A stretch of DNA of 50,260 nt from Bacteroidota bacterium (lineage in GTDB: Bacteria > Bacteroidota > Bacteroidia > Sphingobacteriales > Sphingobacteriaceae). Of this stretch, positions 23,961 through 33,009 are shown in pieces. The notes under the pieces were generated by a model. The model saw nothing but the letters and a program-made list of their open reading frames with translations. It did no database searches and was not told the DNA's origin. The first letter of the stretch is position 1, and each line of letters opens with the position of its first letter. Where the stretch lies: the NCBI GenBank assembly GCA_013285685.1, contig JABDHD010000016.1, positions 1 to 50,260 on the forward strand, written 5' to 3'. The position numbers were made by a program, and so were the translations under genes.

Positions 23961-24688
23961 GCTTTTCGCAGTTTGATGATACGCAGCCAATGCATCAATT
24001 TGATAACGGCGTATGAAGGGTCAACCTCAAACCATTTTTTGGCGAAGTTTACATCATTCGGCTTTTGGTGATGATTGTTTTGAAAAAGCTCACCCAGCAT
24101 AAAAAAGTCGAGCGGCAGCATATTCTTGCTGTGGTCGCCATTATCATAGTTAGCATAACCATATTTATGCCCGCACCAGTTAACGATGGCCCCATGAATT
24201 GGGCCCATCAGGAAATGTATGGGCAGCAGCAGGTAAAGCCACCAGTAAGGCGCAAAAACGATATAAAAAGCGATATAAAAAGCAATGAAAAAAAATCGTG
24301 TTGGCCAGGCGTCTGCAAAAGTATCGAATCCGTTCCAGGTAGGATAGCGGTCGCGAAACTCGGGTTCCGGCTCCAGTTTAAACTTGCGGTAATCCAGGTA
24401 GATGTTTTTTGTTTTGATCATCAGGCCCCAAACATCTTTGATAAAATATGGGGAATGCGGATCTTTTTCGGTATCACTATAGGCATGATGCATCCGGTGC
24501 ATAATGGCATAAGCGCGCGGGTTTAAAAAAGAAGAACCCTGGAAAAGGAAGGTACAAAAGTAAAAAGTGCGATCCCAAAATTTATTCATTTTAAACATTT
24601 TGTGGGATGCATACCGGTGCAAAAAAAATGTCTGGAAAAACAGCGATAAAAACCAGTGGGCCAGGAAGAAAATCAGAATAATGGTCAT
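23957..24688 (-). CDS. Fatty acid desaturase (acyl-CoA/acyl-lipid delta-9 type)
   Basis: A 243-residue membrane di-iron desaturase. The histidine boxes are HRYASH (His24, His29), HRMHHAYSDTEKDPHS (His64, His67, His68) and NNHHQKP (His206, His207), with a further His174 in NWCGHKYG. Hydrophobic pairs lie before the first box and between the second and third. It introduces a double bond in acyl chains with O2, and could make the unsaturated substrate of the Cfa-type methyltransferases downstream. It is first in an operon with two overlapping genes. A -7 box lies 36 bases upstream. Confidence 0.9.
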   Translation of the reverse strand: MTIILIFFLAHWFLSLFFQTFFLHRYASHKMFKMNKFWDRTFYFCTFLFQGSSFLNPRAYAIMHRMHHAYSDTEKDPHSPYFIKDVWGLMIKTKNIYLDYRKFKLEPEPEFRDRYPTWNGFDTFADAWPTRFFFIAFYIAFYIVFAPYWWLYLLLPIHFLMGPIHGAIVNWCGHKYGYANYDNGDHSKNMLPLDFFMLGELFQNNHHQKPNDVNFAKKWFEVDPSYAVIKLMHWLRIIKLRKA

Positions 24689-24724
24689 TAAAAATTATTA
24701 TTAAAGCGTACACCAAATAGCGCG

Positions 24725-24732
24725 CAAATATA
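24725..24732 (-). promoter_or_regulatory. -7 promoter element for the desaturase operon
   Basis: TATATTTG on the minus strand is an exact -7 match, about 36 bases before the ATG at 24688. The usual -33 TTTG is not evident at 19-21 bases. A MITE-like element begins only 41 bases further upstream and may influence this promoter. Confidence 0.5.
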
Positions 24733-24773
24733 TCGTATTGTTCTATAATAATGGTTAATTTCTATTCAACCCT

Positions 24774-24999
24774 CAGGGCAGACTCATTAAAAATTATTTT
24801 GAATAGAATTATCCTGAATAAATTACCTTTTACTTTTATGATGTATAATCTTAACCGCAAAGGACTCAAAGAGAAAACCGCGAAGGTCGCAAAGTGCTTA
24901 GCTTTGTGATCTTTGCGAAATCTTTGCGCCCTTATGTGGTTAAAAATCTAAGCTTTACATGACAAATAAGCCTAAAGCTATTTTAATGCGTCTGTCCTG
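24774..24999 (-). mobile_element. MITE-like element, copy 2 (226 bp, inverted relative to copy 1)
   Basis: The reverse complement matches the element at 8563-8788 over its whole length, with roughly 15 differences and the same total length. The terminal repeats read CAGGGCAGACTCATT and the complement of CAGGACAGACGCATT. The flanks are a 10-base direct repeat with one mismatch: ATTCAACCCT at 24764-24773 and TTTCAACCCT at 25000-25009. It lies upstream of the desaturase operon. In the remaining part of the 522-base gap (25010-25210) I see no gene that I can support. Confidence 0.88.
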
Positions 25000-25210
25000 T
25001 TTCAACCCTTACCAATCGCTTTCAAAGTTTATATATCGTCCTATACCCCCCGTGGCTTCGAACCGCGTTGTTCAAGTGTTCATACAAATCACACCATGCA
25101 CGCTTGCAAGCATGCTGCAAAAAACATTTATGCGCCCCGGGTTAGGTGGGCAGGAGGATTTTATCGCCGCGTTATTTGGTTGCACCGCCGATAATTTTCG
25201 AATGCTGTTT

Positions 25211-25933
25211 CTACTTGTTATCGATCAGCTCATAAAAACTATCCCTGTAATTATCTCCCACGGGAATAATCGCATCGCCAATAAATATCCGGCTCCGTTC
25301 AATTGAACTTATATGCCTCAGCCCAACGATGAACGATTTATGCACCCTTGCAAAATCATTCTTCGGCAATTGATCTTCCATCTTTTTCATCGTCACAAGG
25401 CTTAAAGTCTTTTGCCCGGCAGTATTTACCGCGATATAGTTCTGCAGGGCCTCAATGTACAGGATCTCGTTTAAGTTTATCTTTTGAATGCGGTGTTCCG
25501 TTTTGATAAACAGATATTCCGTTGATGGTTCGGTTGGCAGTAATTCAGCTGCATTATTTTTTGATTCCGCCGTGCCGGTCAACTGGAAGGCTTTTTCAGC
25601 CGCGCGGTAAAAACGTTCAAAGGATATAGGCTTCATCAGGTAGTCAACCACATCGTGTTCATACCCATCAAGAGCGTATTTACTGTAAGCAGTAGTAAGA
25701 ACGACCCTGCAATGCTTACCGGCTATTTTTATAAATTGAATACCGTTCAGTTCCGGCATTTGGATATCGAGGAAGACCAGGTCGATGTTTTGCTCCCGCA
25801 CGATGGTAAGCCCGTCCAGCGGGTTGGTGGTGGTGGCTGTTAGTTGGAGGAAAGACACCTTCGACACATAATCCGCAAGCAGATCGATAGCCAGCGGTTT
25901 ATCGTCGACGATGAGGCATTTTAGTTTCTTCAT
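25211..25933 (-). CDS. LytTR-family response regulator
   Basis: A 240-residue regulator with an N-terminal receiver domain (phospho-acceptor Asp56 in LVFLDIQMP, acidic DD at residues 10-11, conserved Thr in TTAYSKYAL) and a C-terminal LytTR DNA-binding domain (EILYIEALQNYIAVNT through FARVHKSFIVGLRHI). The histidine kinase gene overlaps its start by four bases, so the kinase and regulator form an operon with the kinase first. Targets are unknown. Confidence 0.93.
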   Translation of the reverse strand: MKKLKCLIVDDKPLAIDLLADYVSKVSFLQLTATTTNPLDGLTIVREQNIDLVFLDIQMPELNGIQFIKIAGKHCRVVLTTAYSKYALDGYEHDVVDYLMKPISFERFYRAAEKAFQLTGTAESKNNAAELLPTEPSTEYLFIKTEHRIQKINLNEILYIEALQNYIAVNTAGQKTLSLVTMKKMEDQLPKNDFARVHKSFIVGLRHISSIERSRIFIGDAIIPVGDNYRDSFYELIDNK

Positions 25934-26985
25934 AATTGCAGCATCAGGTTTACATGATAACTATCATCTTTATCATCAATCCTTAGTTCGTGGCTTCCGG
26001 GATATAATAACTCCAGTCGCCTTTTTATATTATTGAGACCGATCCCGCCGGTAATGTCCTTTTGATGGTCGTTTTTTTGATTGAAGGCCGAAAAATGAAT
26101 GCCTTCAGGAGTAGCCGAAAGCGATATTTGAACCGGGTGATCAGCATCATTTAAAACCCCGTGCTTAAAGGCATTTTCGACAAAAGGAATAAAAATAAGC
26201 GAGGGTACCTTTTGACCGTCTATCAACCCTTCCGCGCTGAAATTAATAAAAGCGCTGCCTTTGGCGCTGATCCGTTGGAGGTCTATTACATTTTCAATAT
26301 AGTTCACTTCCTTGCTCAAGGGGGTAAGGCCGTCTGTATCTTCGCGCAGCATATACCGCAAAATTTCGGATAGCTTTAACAGGGCCGCCGGCGCCTGTTC
26401 TGATTTTTGCCAGGTTAAAGAGTAAATATCATTAATACTGTTAAATAAAAAATGCGGGTTGAGCTGCGAACGCAAAAAAGCCAGCTCGGCTGCAGCTTTT
26501 TCCTTTAGCAATTCCTGCTGGTTCAACCGCGTTTTGTACCAGCCTTCTACAAAAAAGTACATCAGCCCATAAACAAAATAGCTAGGGAAATAATAATAGA
26601 AAACATTGGAAATATAGTCGCTGGCTGCCCAGGGATGGCCACCATAATTGTCGAAACCGAGGTAAGGCAACAAAACCCGGTATTCCGCAAAATATCGCCA
26701 GGCACTGGCGGCCGCAATCGTGAGCACGGTGTAAATAATCGCCCGGTACCATTTGTTTTTAAACAGCAGCGCGGGCCCCACCAGCAGGTAAGCGCTATAA
26801 AAGCAAAGGATAGGAATAACCAGGTAAAGCAGTTCAGTAAAAAAATATTCCGCAAATAACACCACGGTTAATGGCGCCTGCTTGTCATGCATGAAAAACC
26901 GCAAAGAAATGGCGTTCCACATATAGTTTGCCAGTATCAGCAGCCATACGGTCAGGTGCAGCCAAACCAGGTATTTACGTTTCAT
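25930..26985 (-). CDS. LytS/YehU-type sensor histidine kinase
   Basis: A 351-residue kinase with four to five N-terminal membrane helices and no extracellular sensor domain. The phospho-acceptor is His178 in QLNPHFLFNSIN, followed by the N-box VENAFKHG and the G-box GGIGLNNIKRRLELLYPG. This is the His_kinase/LytS arrangement that pairs with LytTR regulators. The sequence TATATTTA ends four bases before the ATG, similar to the leaderless promoters elsewhere in the window but with one mismatch at the last base. Confidence 0.93.
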   Translation of the reverse strand: MKRKYLVWLHLTVWLLILANYMWNAISLRFFMHDKQAPLTVVLFAEYFFTELLYLVIPILCFYSAYLLVGPALLFKNKWYRAIIYTVLTIAAASAWRYFAEYRVLLPYLGFDNYGGHPWAASDYISNVFYYYFPSYFVYGLMYFFVEGWYKTRLNQQELLKEKAAAELAFLRSQLNPHFLFNSINDIYSLTWQKSEQAPAALLKLSEILRYMLREDTDGLTPLSKEVNYIENVIDLQRISAKGSAFINFSAEGLIDGQKVPSLIFIPFVENAFKHGVLNDADHPVQISLSATPEGIHFSAFNQKNDHQKDITGGIGLNNIKRRLELLYPGSHELRIDDKDDSYHVNLMLQL

Positions 26986-27068
26986 TGGTTAAATATAACC
27001 TGCTTTAACCGATATCAGCCGCAGAATTACACGAACGCACTGATTTCAATGACGAAGCCGGCCTGGTT

Positions 27069-27113
27069 AGTCGAAAGTCTTAAGTCAGAAAATGCTATTC
27101 GACTTTTGACTTG
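27069..27113. repeat. Inverted repeat sharing a 16-base word with a distant site
   Basis: AGTCGAAAGTCTTAAG at 27069-27084 is followed by a partly complementary segment (GACTTTTGACTT, 27100-27111). The same 16 bases occur at 44433-44448, after the exonuclease gene. This is a dispersed hairpin-type repeat. Confidence 0.6.
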
Positions 27114-27209
27114 ATACAATCGCTTCATCAGCAAATATCAGGTGTTTGTCAATCGCATTTCATTTATGGCCGCCTGGTAGGCAGTTTTGTGCAAACACCC
27201 ATTCCCGGT

Positions 27210-28910
27210 ATGAAAAGAAACCTTTCCGTCTTCGCGCTTTTATCAATATCCATAAGCTGCCTGCTGTATCCGTTTAGTCTTTCAGCACAAAACATAAATT
27301 ATATGGGTTTGGCAGATTCATGCATGAAATTAAAGGACTATCCCTGCGCGGCGGCAAACTACCAGCTATACCTGGACAAGGCCGACCCTGAATCAAACGG
27401 GCTGGCTTACCGAGTGGCTATCGCCTGGGCCCTGGCAAAGGACACAGAAAAGACAATTGCAGCCCTAAACCGTTACGTAAAGAACAATGCGCTTAACAAT
27501 AACCCGTTTTTTAGCGCGGAACTTCTTAAGGAAAAAAATTTCGATTTTTTAAAAGACGATACCCGCTGGAAAACAATGATTGCCGCAGTGAAGCTTGGAG
27601 AAGACCAAGAGCGCGCAAAGGAAAAGAGAAGCCTCGACTCGGTAAAGGCCGCCTTCCTGTCGTTTGAAAACGCGCTGGACGTAAGGCCCCAATTGAACGA
27701 CCTGCCCGAAGGCGTCGATTTTTATGCACGGGTAAAAAAGCGCCTGGTTTATCGCTCGCCCAAACCGTACGTAAAAAATAATGGCATTTCCCTTTACATC
27801 CGCGTAGATACCACCAATGTGCCATTTTACGTGCAATTACCCGATAATTATAACCCGGCAGTCCCGGCCCCGGCTTTGGTGGTTTTACACGGCGCAGTGA
27901 AGTATAACATCGGTTATGGCGATGCAGCCGGCTCCCGGTATGTTTACCGCGCAACCAGCGAACACATTCCCTTTTATACAAAAAATTATATCACTATATA
28001 CCCGATGGGTACCAAAACCATCAACTGGATGACAACCGAAAGTGGCTTTGACATGGTAAACCGCATTGTAGTGCACCTGAAAGCTTTTTTAAACATCGAC
28101 GACAATCGTGTCGAATTGCTGGGCCATTCCAATGGCGCCACAGGGGTGTTTACCTATTTGGTAAAATCACCATCACTTTATGCAGGGTTTTACGGCATGG
28201 ACACCCAACCCCGTGTGTACATCGGCGGCACTTTTTTGCAAAATGGCATGACCCGCCATTTTTACAATTTTGCGACCGATAAGGATTATTACTATCCCTA
28301 CGCTGCGGTAAAAACCGTCGACAGCCTGGCAAAATCGCTTGGCGTTAACTGGCACACCCAATTGAACGTCGGCTATCCGCATTGGTTTCCTTCCATGAAA
28401 GAAGCGTTTACGCCCATGGCTAAAATATTTGAAGATATGGCCAATCGTGTGCGCAATCCTTATCCAAAGGAAATATATTTTGAGACGGATAAGCTGAAAT
28501 ATGGCACCTCCGACTGGATAACCATAACTAAACTCGATACCCTTTCAAAAAAAGCGGCCTGGCAAACCGACCCAAATTTTAAAATCACCGATTGGCCGGA
28601 TACCAATGATTTTAACAAAATCGTTCATCGTGAGGAAATGGCCTTTGATTATCCGCACAGGTCAGGCGCGGTAAAAGCCAAACGACAGGGGAATGATTTT
28701 TATATCCAAACCAGCGATGTTAGTGCGTTTTGCATCAGGCTGAACCGTGACATGGTCGATTACAGCAAAAATTTAACTGTTTTTGTGAACGGGAAGAAGG
28801 TGTTTTCACGCCGGGTAAAACCGGATGAGGCGTTTACCGTGTCAAATTTTAAAACAAATCTTGACAGAAAAGTGATTTGGGAGAATGAGATCAACATTCC
28901 GGTTGATTAA
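27210..28910 (+). CDS. Secreted alpha/beta hydrolase-like protein with N-terminal TPR-like region
   Basis: A 566-residue protein with a signal peptide (MKRNLSVFALLSISISCLL, cleaved near LSAQ), a short TPR-like helical region (about residues 30-140) and an alpha/beta hydrolase-like domain. The domain has the strand and oxyanion region PAPALVVLHGAVKYN near residue 220 and the nucleophile elbow LGHSNGATG with Ser307; a His follows in VGYPHWFPSM. This resembles feruloyl esterase or PHB-depolymerase-like proteins. The last about 130 residues form an uncharacterised domain with VFVNGKKVF, a common beta-sandwich motif. The start at 27210 is chosen because the signal peptide begins there. It is convergent with moxR with an 11-base gap. 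Confidence 0.78.
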   Translation: MKRNLSVFALLSISISCLLYPFSLSAQNINYMGLADSCMKLKDYPCAAANYQLYLDKADPESNGLAYRVAIAWALAKDTEKTIAALNRYVKNNALNNNPFFSAELLKEKNFDFLKDDTRWKTMIAAVKLGEDQERAKEKRSLDSVKAAFLSFENALDVRPQLNDLPEGVDFYARVKKRLVYRSPKPYVKNNGISLYIRVDTTNVPFYVQLPDNYNPAVPAPALVVLHGAVKYNIGYGDAAGSRYVYRATSEHIPFYTKNYITIYPMGTKTINWMTTESGFDMVNRIVVHLKAFLNIDDNRVELLGHSNGATGVFTYLVKSPSLYAGFYGMDTQPRVYIGGTFLQNGMTRHFYNFATDKDYYYPYAAVKTVDSLAKSLGVNWHTQLNVGYPHWFPSMKEAFTPMAKIFEDMANRVRNPYPKEIYFETDKLKYGTSDWITITKLDTLSKKAAWQTDPNFKITDWPDTNDFNKIVHREEMAFDYPHRSGAVKAKRQGNDFYIQTSDVSAFCIRLNRDMVDYSKNLTVFVNGKKVFSRRVKPDEAFTVSNFKTNLDRKVIWENEINIPVD

Positions 28911-28921
28911 GTTGGGATTAA

Positions 28922-29884
<963 letters not shown>

Positions 29885-29887
29885 ATT

Positions 29888-31282
29888 TTAAGGTTTAACT
29901 TCAGCGTTAGCGGTGTTATCAACCGGGGTAGCCCAGCCTTTCATCTGTACGCAGCCCTGGTACTCGGGGTCAATCTTAATAAAAGTTTGCTTCCTCTTTT
30001 TCTCGAACCATTCGCTCAGTTTGCGGTTGATCTTATCGTTTGTGGCGTACTCTTTTATCTTGGGATAATCCTGCTCGAGGCTGGCCTTATGGGCATTGGT
30101 GCTCGATTTCAGATAAATAATTTTATAGCTCTTTTTGCCGTCGGACCCGGTAAATAATACTGGTTTCGAAATGCTGCCAATTTTCATCGTATCAGTCATC
30201 AGCGCTACCTGCGGGTCGAGCTTGTCTGTTGGGATAAAAGTAGTACGTGTTTCCACATTGTCGGCGTTAAGCAGCATACCGCCATTATACTTGGTTTCTT
30301 TATTATCCGAATAATAATTTGCCGCGGTCGAAAAATCGATCTTTTTGTTTTTTACCAGGAAATCGTAAACGCTGTCGGCTTTTGCCTTTGCCCGGTCCAG
30401 GCTGGCCTGCGTAGTGGCCGGGACAATGAGTATATGGCGCACGTGCACCTGTTCGCCGCGTCGCTCAATAACTTGCAGGAAGTGAAAGCCAAAATCCGTT
30501 TCAAAAACTGGCGAATATTCACCAGCTTTCAGGCGGAAAGCCCATGCGGCAAACTCCTTTACATAGGTGGTGCGGTCGGCAAAGCCAAGGTCACCGCCCT
30601 GTATAGCCGATACCGGGTCCTGCGAGTAGAGACGTGCCAGAGCGCCGAAATCTTCCCCTTTCTTTATCCTGTCGAGCAGGTCCTGCGCCTTTTGTTTATA
30701 GGCCGCTTTTTCGGGTTCAGTTAAATGCGGGTCGAATTGTATCTCGCCAACCTCAACCTCTTTATTAAAAGTGGGCAGGCTGTCTTTGGGTATCTTATTA
30801 AAAAATTGTTTTACATCTTCAGGAGTGGTATTGATGTCGGCAGTGATCTTTTGCTGCATTTTTTGTGCCACCAGCTCTTCCCTGATATCCGGGCGTATCT
30901 CGTCTTTATATTGTATTACCGACCGGCCCAAAAAAGTTTCCAGCCTGTCCTGGCCGCCCGCCCGTTGTATCATGCCGCGCATTCTGCGGTCAATATCGTT
31001 ATCCACATCATCATCAGTCACCGAAATACTGTCAATGACGGCCTGTGCAGCCAGCAGCTTTTGGGTGATAAAACTCTGCGCGATCTGGCACTTTACCGAC
31101 GGATCAGGCGGATTGCCCTGAACCAGGTAGGTTCCGTATTTCAATTCAATATCCGACTGCAAAATAATACTTCCGCCTACCACAGCAGCAATTTTATCCA
31201 GGTTATGCACTTTGGGCTGCGCCTGTGCAGCAGCTGATAGCCATAACGTTAAACTCAAAAGGGCAAACCCTATCTTTCTCAT
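29888..31282 (-). CDS. SurA-type periplasmic peptidylprolyl isomerase
   Basis: A 464-residue chaperone for outer-membrane proteins. A signal peptide is followed by a SurA N-terminal domain (DKIAAVVGGSIILQSDIELKY) and two parvulin rotamase domains. The first is at about residues 173-270 (GDLGFADRTTYVKEFAAWAFRLKAGEYSPVFETDFGFHFLQV) and the second, less canonical, begins at QVHVRHILIVP near residue 280. The C-terminus is Lys-rich. It is followed by moxR after three bases. The start at 31282 with MRKIGFALLSLTLWLSAAAQ gives a good signal peptide. Confidence 0.93.
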   Translation of the reverse strand: MRKIGFALLSLTLWLSAAAQAQPKVHNLDKIAAVVGGSIILQSDIELKYGTYLVQGNPPDPSVKCQIAQSFITQKLLAAQAVIDSISVTDDDVDNDIDRRMRGMIQRAGGQDRLETFLGRSVIQYKDEIRPDIREELVAQKMQQKITADINTTPEDVKQFFNKIPKDSLPTFNKEVEVGEIQFDPHLTEPEKAAYKQKAQDLLDRIKKGEDFGALARLYSQDPVSAIQGGDLGFADRTTYVKEFAAWAFRLKAGEYSPVFETDFGFHFLQVIERRGEQVHVRHILIVPATTQASLDRAKAKADSVYDFLVKNKKIDFSTAANYYSDNKETKYNGGMLLNADNVETRTTFIPTDKLDPQVALMTDTMKIGSISKPVLFTGSDGKKSYKIIYLKSSTNAHKASLEQDYPKIKEYATNDKINRKLSEWFEKKRKQTFIKIDPEYQGCVQMKGWATPVDNTANAEVKP

Positions 31283-31528
31283 GTATCTTTACTATTAATC
31301 CGCTCCGCCCGGGAGCACTAAAAACGCCGAATTTCGGTAAAATTTATGAATAATGGCGACCTAATCGGTTGTTATTGATCGGGGACACCTATAATTGTGC
31401 GAATATGCTCATAATGCGTCAAACTGTTTAGCTACTTTTGTTAAAATTTGTTAAAGTAGCCTTAATATCCCTTATAGCCATGCCGCTATTCAATTTAGGC
31501 AGAAGATAAATCAGGAAAGATTTGCATT

Positions 31529-32044
31529 ATGAACGTCGAAAACCCGCTTGCATACAGTTTTATTTTACAGGACGATATTTACCTGCTGCCTGCCGACAAA
31601 AAGGCACTCCAAAAAAAAGAGTTGCCAGTAGTGGAAGCCGTTATTGTAGAAGAAACGCCGGCACTGGTGTTTAAGTACCTGGGGGGCCATAAAAAGCAAT
31701 ACCTGGTCATCACACACTACCGGGAGAGCGATTTTATGTCCGACGCTCATTTAACCGCGCTTGAAAGCACGCTGAAACGACTGGGTTATGGGCTGGACGA
31801 CACAGCCATTTTTAACCTGGCCAATTACCCCGAAGCACAATTTGAGCAGGTCATCGATTTTTTTAAGCCGCAAAAAATGCTCATCCTCGGCAACCAAGCC
31901 CTGCCTCCTGCCGTGGGTGCGGTTTACCAGAACAAGCCCCAGCTGGTGGGCAGTATCCGCACCTTGTTCACCTTTAGCTTTAAAGAGATGATGGACAGTG
32001 TACAAAACAAAAAGGAATTTTGGGAAGCGATGAAACTATTTTAA
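31529..32044 (+). CDS. Conserved protein of unknown function upstream of rdgB
   Basis: A 171-residue soluble protein that I do not recognise. It begins NVENPLAYSFILQDDIYLLPADKKAL and has an alternating strand-helix pattern with VFKYLGGHKKQYLVITHY and KMLILGNQALPPAVG, suggesting an alpha/beta fold. It ends three bases before rdgB, so the two are probably cotranscribed and possibly linked to nucleotide or replication functions. A TTTG ends four bases before the ATG, similar to leaderless promoters, though its TA dinucleotide is absent. Confidence 0.75.
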   Translation: MNVENPLAYSFILQDDIYLLPADKKALQKKELPVVEAVIVEETPALVFKYLGGHKKQYLVITHYRESDFMSDAHLTALESTLKRLGYGLDDTAIFNLANYPEAQFEQVIDFFKPQKMLILGNQALPPAVGAVYQNKPQLVGSIRTLFTFSFKEMMDSVQNKKEFWEAMKLF

Positions 32045-32047
32045 GCC

Positions 32048-32647
32048 ATGCAACAGTTAGTTTTTGCTACCAATAACGCCCATAAACTGCACGAAGTTGC
32101 AGAGAAGATAAAAGACCGCCTCAAAATATTGAGTCTCGACGATATTGGCTGTTACGATGATATACCCGAGATCGGGCAAACGTTTCACGATAATGCCTCC
32201 ATCAAAAGCCATCATGTACACCAGAAATATAAGATAAACTGCTTTGCCGACGACAGCGGCCTGGAGGTTGATGCGCTTAACGGCGAGCCGGGCGTGCACT
32301 CGGCGCGTTATTCCGGGAAATATGGCGATCACGATGCCAATATGACTAAATTGCTTAGGGAGTTGGGCAGCAATGCGAACCGCAAAGCCCGCTTCCGTAC
32401 AGTAATTTCGCTTATTTTGAATAACGAAGAGCACTTTTTTGAAGGGACCGTTGAAGGCACTATTCGCCATGAACGGGCCGGCACTGGCGGCTTCGGTTAT
32501 GACCCGGTTTTCCAGCCTGATGGCTACGACAAAACTTTTGGCGAGATGACGCTGGAGCAAAAAAACCATATTAGTCACCGGGCCAGGGCTGTGGATCAAT
32601 TGGTTGCGTTTTTGAATGATCCGGCAATTGCCTTGAATGCTTCGTAA
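32048..32647 (+). CDS. rdgB: RdgB/HAM1 non-canonical purine NTP pyrophosphatase
   Basis: A 199-residue house-cleaning enzyme that hydrolyses dITP, XTP and related nucleotides to monophosphates. Family motifs are TNNAHKLHEV at the N-terminus, DDSGLEVDALNGEPGVHSARYSG near residue 70, GFGYDPVF near residue 153 and SHRARA near residue 179. Length and motifs are normal. Confidence 0.96.
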   Translation: MQQLVFATNNAHKLHEVAEKIKDRLKILSLDDIGCYDDIPEIGQTFHDNASIKSHHVHQKYKINCFADDSGLEVDALNGEPGVHSARYSGKYGDHDANMTKLLRELGSNANRKARFRTVISLILNNEEHFFEGTVEGTIRHERAGTGGFGYDPVFQPDGYDKTFGEMTLEQKNHISHRARAVDQLVAFLNDPAIALNAS

Positions 32648-32774
32648 GTCACCCTTTCCAACTATCTGAACTGTAGCGTTAACTATTTCGTGAAGGTACT
32701 TATCATCTCACCTTTTTCATTATAAAACTCGACCTCTGCTCTTTGACCAACAGATAATTTGTTTCAACCGGGAG

Positions 32775-32820
32775 GTGTAGCGCTACACATGCTACACCAC
32801 GCTACACCCTGCTACACCGA
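32775..32820. repeat. Palindrome followed by 10-bp direct repeats
   Basis: The perfect 14-bp palindrome GTGTAGCGCTACAC (32775-32788) leads into three exact-period 10-bp units GCTACACCNN (32791-32820). GCTACAC therefore occurs four times with about one helical turn between copies. It lies in the 362-base gap after rdgB. Otherwise that gap holds the arsR promoter and operators at its right end and no gene I can support. Confidence 0.75.
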
Positions 32821-32958
32821 TGACAGTCAGCAACTTACGACTGACAAAAAATGTGTCACCACTTTTCGGTTTCCGGGCAAAATTGTGCTATAGCTCTGGC
32901 GCACCGTTTATGGGTTACTTTGTTTTTAAACAGTCTGTAAATTATTTTCAAAAAAAAA

Positions 32959-32989
32959 TTGCGCAAGTAAATACTTGCATATATATTTG
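32959..32989 (+). promoter_or_regulatory. Promoter of the arsR operon
   Basis: TTG (32959-32961), a 20-base spacer and TATATTTG (32982-32989) match the Bacteroidota promoter consensus in full. Transcription should begin near 32995, about 15 bases before the ATG. The promoter is flanked and overlapped by two palindromes. Confidence 0.75.
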
Positions 32990-33004
32990 CAAGCACTTAC
33001 TTGC
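32963..33004 (+). promoter_or_regulatory. Twin palindromic operators for the ArsR repressor
   Basis: Site 1, GCAAGTA-AA-TACTTGC (32963-32978), is a perfect palindrome within the -33/-7 spacer. Site 2, GCAAGCA-CT-TACTTGC (32989-33004), has one mismatch and covers the start point. The centres are 26 bases apart. The placement is ideal for autorepression by the ArsR protein encoded six bases later. Confidence 0.75.
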
Positions 33005-33009
33005 ATATA

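Noticed and set aside
24959..25306. Open frame of 115 codons on the plus strand
   Set aside because: It starts inside the MITE-like element and runs into the response regulator gene on the other strand; the sequence shows no family motif.
27111..27209. Upstream extension of the secreted hydrolase gene from 27111
   Set aside because: The 33 extra residues precede a good signal peptide that begins at 27210, and the start of the extension is within a repeat.
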